A stretch of DNA of 39,066 nucleotides from Oligoflexales bacterium (GTDB lineage: Bacteria; Bdellovibrionota_B; Oligoflexia; Oligoflexales; RGVZ01), in contig CANJQY010000007.1 in the NCBI GenBank assembly GCA_947476525.1, positions 1 to 39,066 on the forward strand, given 5' to 3'. Made by a program: the position numbers and the translations under genes. Below are positions 35,396-39,066 of the stretch, piece by piece. Within the stretch, counting starts at the first letter, position 1. Each line of letters opens with the position of its first letter. Under the pieces are notes generated by a model. That model was not told the origin of the DNA and made no database searches. It saw only the letters and a program-made list of their open reading frames with translations.

Positions 35396-37779
35396 AGACC
35401 ACTCACCTTTTGCATTGGATGATTTAAAAACGCATATTCCGTCAATATTTTCACAAAATATAGTTGCTGCGATTCCGACATTTTGGTGAATTTTAATCCG
35501 TGTGCGAACGCCGATCCGGATGCATAGTTCCAGCAAACATTGGCTTCAATATTCTCAATATTTTTCTCCTTCAACCTTTCTGCCAGCCCCGGCACAAGGC
35601 TTTCGAAATTCACCACCAGGACCTTTGAGATTGCAAGTTTCCGATCGAATAAAACATTGATGCCAGTGGAACTGAAATTAATAATCGAGACGCCTCCTTC
35701 CGACGTCGTGACAATAAGATTCGTGTAATCGGACACCACGATGCGCCCATTACTCCTCCGATATAGTTCCCGTGAGGCCAGAGCCATGGCGACTTCATCC
35801 GTCTCCGTTTTTCTTTTGATAAAGGGATTCAGCTCCCACACCTTGACTGGCTCTGAATAGTGCTTAATTTGAATACTTTTATCCCTCATTGCCGCATCTC
35901 CAAATGAAATGCCATGTAAGAGGCCGGCAGTGGTCGCGCCGATCATCACGCAATTCGTTTCACAAGACGCTTCAAGTCGTTTCGCAAAATTAACACCGTT
36001 GCCAACCACTGTAAATTCGACTCGGTTTCCAAAACCGAGGTTTCCCAAATAGCAAGACGCGGTATTAATTCCAATTCGCAGCGGGTATATTGGTGCAGAT
36101 GTGCGTGCGGCAATCACATTTTCCAAAATCATTGTTTGTTGAATTTCGATCCCACAGCGAACCGCCATTTCAGAGTGTTCCGACAAGGTAACATCCGAAT
36201 CGAAGCGGTAGCCAAAATAGCACAGCAAACCATCTCCAAGCGTTTTATCGACGATTCCCCCGTGTGCGTGCACGATGGCCGACATCTTCCCAAGAAGGTC
36301 CTTCAAACAATCGAAAGCGGCACGCGGAACCATAGACTCAGTCGACATCGAGAATCCTACAATATCGATGAACATGACCGTGACGATTCGCTCTCTCGTA
36401 TCGAAATTTGCCCGTTCTGGACTTCGCAAAACATCATTCATCTGCCCTGGCGAGATAGCGCCGTCGAGCGCAGCGTGCAAAGCGACGGATTTAATCTCTT
36501 CCTTTTGACGACTCATGAGAAATATGCTTGCCCCGGCAATGCCACCTGCGGCCAGTGGTAGCAGGTACGGAACAACAAGCCCGCCGTATGCAAACATGGC
36601 TTGAACCGCAAGGAAATAGGTTGCGCAGGCCGCCGCGAAAAAAAGTAGGTATTGACGCGAATTGTAGGAGAATGCGACGAGTGCAAAAATTGTGGTGAAT
36701 ATCACTATCAGAGCCTCTTCGACCATGACCGGCTGCAACCAATTTCCCGAAATGACGCTATTGACCATGCTTACTATATAAAGCCCTCCGGGAATAAATC
36801 CATAGGCGCTCGGGCGCACATCAACATTTCCAGTGAAGTAAAGTGGAAGGAACACCACCGTATCACCGGCTTCGATTTTTTCGAGGGCATTTGGGCGCGA
36901 AGATTTTTCGATTAATTTTATCATCGGCCATTTGGTGATATTGTCAGGCCGCACAAAATTTACCGGTGTTTCACCGTTGGCACCTAGCGCCACGCGCCGG
37001 CCATTGACCACGAGGCTCTTTTCAAAAAACTTGATTGAATCCGCGGCATACATCGACACATGGGGAACGACCACCTTGTCACTAAGACGAAGAAATGGCT
37101 CAATTTTGTTTTCCGAGAACAGCTGAAAGTGCCCAACATGGTCAAAAATATTTTGGTACAATTGGCTCGGCCCGTATAGATTTCCCCCGCTGCGGTCGCT
37201 CCAACTCGGCATCTGCCGTGCCTGCATCTGCCGGTCCTGGCCTACCAACCTGGAATCGACATAGCTTTCCGCCGCGTATTGGGCACCTGTAGTCTCCCAT
37301 TTAAATCTATTGGCAAGCTCACCATCCTTGACAAAGGATCCGGTCACTACGGGAACGTTAAACTGTTGGAAGTGCGCAAAATATTTTCGCGCTGCCGGTG
37401 AAATGGGGGCGGAATTGTCGCTAAACATGCCATCAATGAGGATTACTTTAGGTTTTTTGGAAGCCACAGCATCAATGACCTCGGTCCATGTGTCAAACGA
37501 GATCTGACCAGCTCCGTACTGAGAAAATGACTTATCGTCGAATGCGAAGACTTTGATCCTAGAGTCCAACTTTTGAGTTTTCCCGACCATGTCCCGCAAT
37601 TTGAAATTGATCGGCTCGGCGATCTTTGCATTTAAGTAGTTACCAATCTCGCCCCTAGAGGCAAAGAGAAAGCACGCCGCGCAAATCACGCCAGCACTGA
37701 AAGCGCTCCAACCGCTTAACCTATAGGAGGTCAGCCAGTGTTTATTTTCACTCGATTTATTTGGAGCTGCATCGTGCAT
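35392..37779 (-). CDS. CHASE2 - class III adenylate/guanylate cyclase - PilZ-like C-terminal domain fusion
   Basis: CHASE2 region with VKVFAFDDKSF...PKVILIDGMF; cyclase VTVMFIDIVGFS, KTLGDGLLCYFG, RVEFTVVGNGVNFAKRLE; C-terminal RSNGR...NFSSTG. Confidence 0.85.
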   Translation of the reverse strand: MHDAAPNKSSENKHWLTSYRLSGWSAFSAGVICAACFLFASRGEIGNYLNAKIAEPINFKLRDMVGKTQKLDSRIKVFAFDDKSFSQYGAGQISFDTWTEVIDAVASKKPKVILIDGMFSDNSAPISPAARKYFAHFQQFNVPVVTGSFVKDGELANRFKWETTGAQYAAESYVDSRLVGQDRQMQARQMPSWSDRSGGNLYGPSQLYQNIFDHVGHFQLFSENKIEPFLRLSDKVVVPHVSMYAADSIKFFEKSLVVNGRRVALGANGETPVNFVRPDNITKWPMIKLIEKSSRPNALEKIEAGDTVVFLPLYFTGNVDVRPSAYGFIPGGLYIVSMVNSVISGNWLQPVMVEEALIVIFTTIFALVAFSYNSRQYLLFFAAACATYFLAVQAMFAYGGLVVPYLLPLAAGGIAGASIFLMSRQKEEIKSVALHAALDGAISPGQMNDVLRSPERANFDTRERIVTVMFIDIVGFSMSTESMVPRAAFDCLKDLLGKMSAIVHAHGGIVDKTLGDGLLCYFGYRFDSDVTLSEHSEMAVRCGIEIQQTMILENVIAARTSAPIYPLRIGINTASCYLGNLGFGNRVEFTVVGNGVNFAKRLEASCETNCVMIGATTAGLLHGISFGDAAMRDKSIQIKHYSEPVKVWELNPFIKRKTETDEVAMALASRELYRRSNGRIVVSDYTNLIVTTSEGGVSIINFSSTGINVLFDRKLAISKVLVVNFESLVPGLAERLKEKNIENIEANVCWNYASGSAFAHGLKFTKMSESQQLYFVKILTEYAFLNHPMQKVSGL

Positions 37780-37989
37780 CAGATGTTTTCCGCGTTGGTT
37801 TTTGAAGCGCCCGGGTTTTGGGTTTCTAGCACGGGGTTCGTATCGTCATTTTTCTGAAGATCTAGACTGCCAAAATTTGACATTTTGTAAAAAAAATGAA
37901 CAGTTCGTCGATTAATCAGCAGCCTGAGTGATTCTATAACTACCTGTATTATATAGATATACTCGTGATTTTGACCTTTCTTCCCGCAG

Positions 37990-38007
37990 TGGCACGATCC
38001 TTGCTTA
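37990..38007 (+). promoter_or_regulatory. putative sigma-54 (-24/-12) promoter
   Basis: TGGCACGATCCTTGCTTA: perfect TGGCACG-N4-TTGCTT, about 63 bp upstream of the ATG at 38054. Confidence 0.85.
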
Positions 38008-38053
38008 GTTATTTACATACTTAATGCCTGCCGGCCCAAAAGGAGAATTTAAT

Positions 38054-39066
38054 ATGAAAACCAGAATTGTTGCGACTTTGCTTTCAGGACTCATTACCAG
38101 CAGCTGTGTAGTGAAAGTTCAAGTAAAAAAAGAAAATAAGGCCAGTCAATTAAAGAGCACGCCAGCAGATTCTTCGGTGAGTATCGCTGGTCAGGAAGAT
38201 TTTTTAAAGCACTTAGACGGCTTGCGCACTACAGCTGCCGACCTCCTAATCAAAGAATTGGCGCAGCGTGACTATGTAGGTACATTTCGCTCTTCGATTA
38301 GAAAATACCGAGATTTCATCATCGCTAAATCTGGTAAACGAATTATCCTTGCCGACAGCTTCTACAGTGACAGCGCAAACTACTGCCGCAAAACAGGTGT
38401 AGACCTCAACGGTGACAACAGCAGTGAAACCTTAGGGATTTTATTAAAGACTGTTGTCCTTGCAAAACTTAGTGAGACGGACCTTGGAAAAATCAACTCA
38501 TCCTTAGCTAAAGAAGCCCAGTCCGTTGCCCAATTGATCACTAAAGAACTCGGCCTTGAAATCGTTGGCACTAGCACTATGACTGACGAAAACGGACTAC
38601 GCGTCACCAAAGGCAGCGTAACCATCCACCTGACCCCAATCGCTGGCGAAGCGATTGACGAGGCCATGAAGCACCGTGACTCCGTTGAAATTCTATCTCT
38701 CGACTTCGAGCGTACCCTTGGCGCCAATTCAGTTGGTTCCTTTGCATCGACGGTCGCACTTCCCTACGAAAAAGGCACTGACACCTTAGACGCGACTGGA
38801 TCGATTACGGTAAGCCGAGTTAAAGACGGTCTCGACCATGTTCATGAATTACAGATACTATTTGGAACGACTGGTGCAGATCCATCTTACAGCCGTGCAT
38901 TAATTGTTCGTGAAGATCACAGTCAATCTTCTAAGTTCGAAGTCACCGAAATTTTCAACGTCGGATCGAGCAAAGAATCCAGCCACAAGTCTTTCATCGA
39001 TCTAAAGGCGGGAACCCAGTGCAAGGGCTCTGGCACGCCACCAGCTGGAGATCCAGTTGTTTACAC
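38054..39066 (+). CDS. lipoprotein, truncated by window end (not in the ORF track because it has no stop)
   Basis: AAGGAGAATTTAAT-ATG; MKTRIVATLLSGLITSSCVVKVQVKKENKASQ... lipobox ITSSC; frame open to the last base. Confidence 0.85.
   Translation, partial: MKTRIVATLLSGLITSSCVVKVQVKKENKASQLKSTPADSSVSIAGQEDFLKHLDGLRTTAADLLIKELAQRDYVGTFRSSIRKYRDFIIAKSGKRIILADSFYSDSANYCRKTGVDLNGDNSSETLGILLKTVVLAKLSETDLGKINSSLAKEAQSVAQLITKELGLEIVGTSTMTDENGLRVTKGSVTIHLTPIAGEAIDEAMKHRDSVEILSLDFERTLGANSVGSFASTVALPYEKGTDTLDATGSITVSRVKDGLDHVHELQILFGTTGADPSYSRALIVREDHSQSSKFEVTEIFNVGSSKESSHKSFIDLKAGTQCKGSGTPPAGDPVVY

Noticed and set aside
1-39066. CRISPR array, tRNA/rRNA genes, transposase or phage island, known anti-phage defence system
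   Set aside because: No regularly spaced direct repeats, RNA gene signatures or characteristic proteins were seen

Overview
39 kb chromosomal window with moderate GC and dense coding on both strands. The lipoprotein-rich content and -24/-12 promoters suggest a Bdellovibrionota / former deltaproteobacterial genome (inference). No rRNA, tRNA, CRISPR array, transposase, phage module or known defence island was recognised. Recognisable genes: Kup K+ transporter, a GreA/B-C-like protein, a MshEN-domain protein without an ATPase, a YfgM/BamB-like pair, mannose-1-P guanylyltransferase, Hsp33, a TesA/YbbA/YbbP-like trio, TatD, an M4/M36-like metalloprotease with a C-terminal sorting-like tail, an MBL hydrolase, an AsmA-like::GT51 transglycosylase fusion, MlaE, a VWA lipoprotein, an aminotransferase/amidohydrolase/KynB-like operon, a CHASE2-class III cyclase-PilZ-like fusion, and a truncated lipoprotein CDS at the right edge that the ORF track misses. 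The strongest non-obvious signal is a putative sigma-54 regulon. There are three intergenic -24/-12 promoters (about 4220, 14828, 37990). Two of them carry the same upstream palindrome CTGTCA-N7-TGACAG about 75-105 bp upstream, consistent with one enhancer-binding protein controlling loci 10 kb apart. One of these promoters drives only a short unannotated transcript (59-aa ORF or C-rich/anti-SD sRNA). Also notable: a G10 tract at a ribosome-binding site, a C9 tract in a coding region, and two small dispersed palindromic repeat families.
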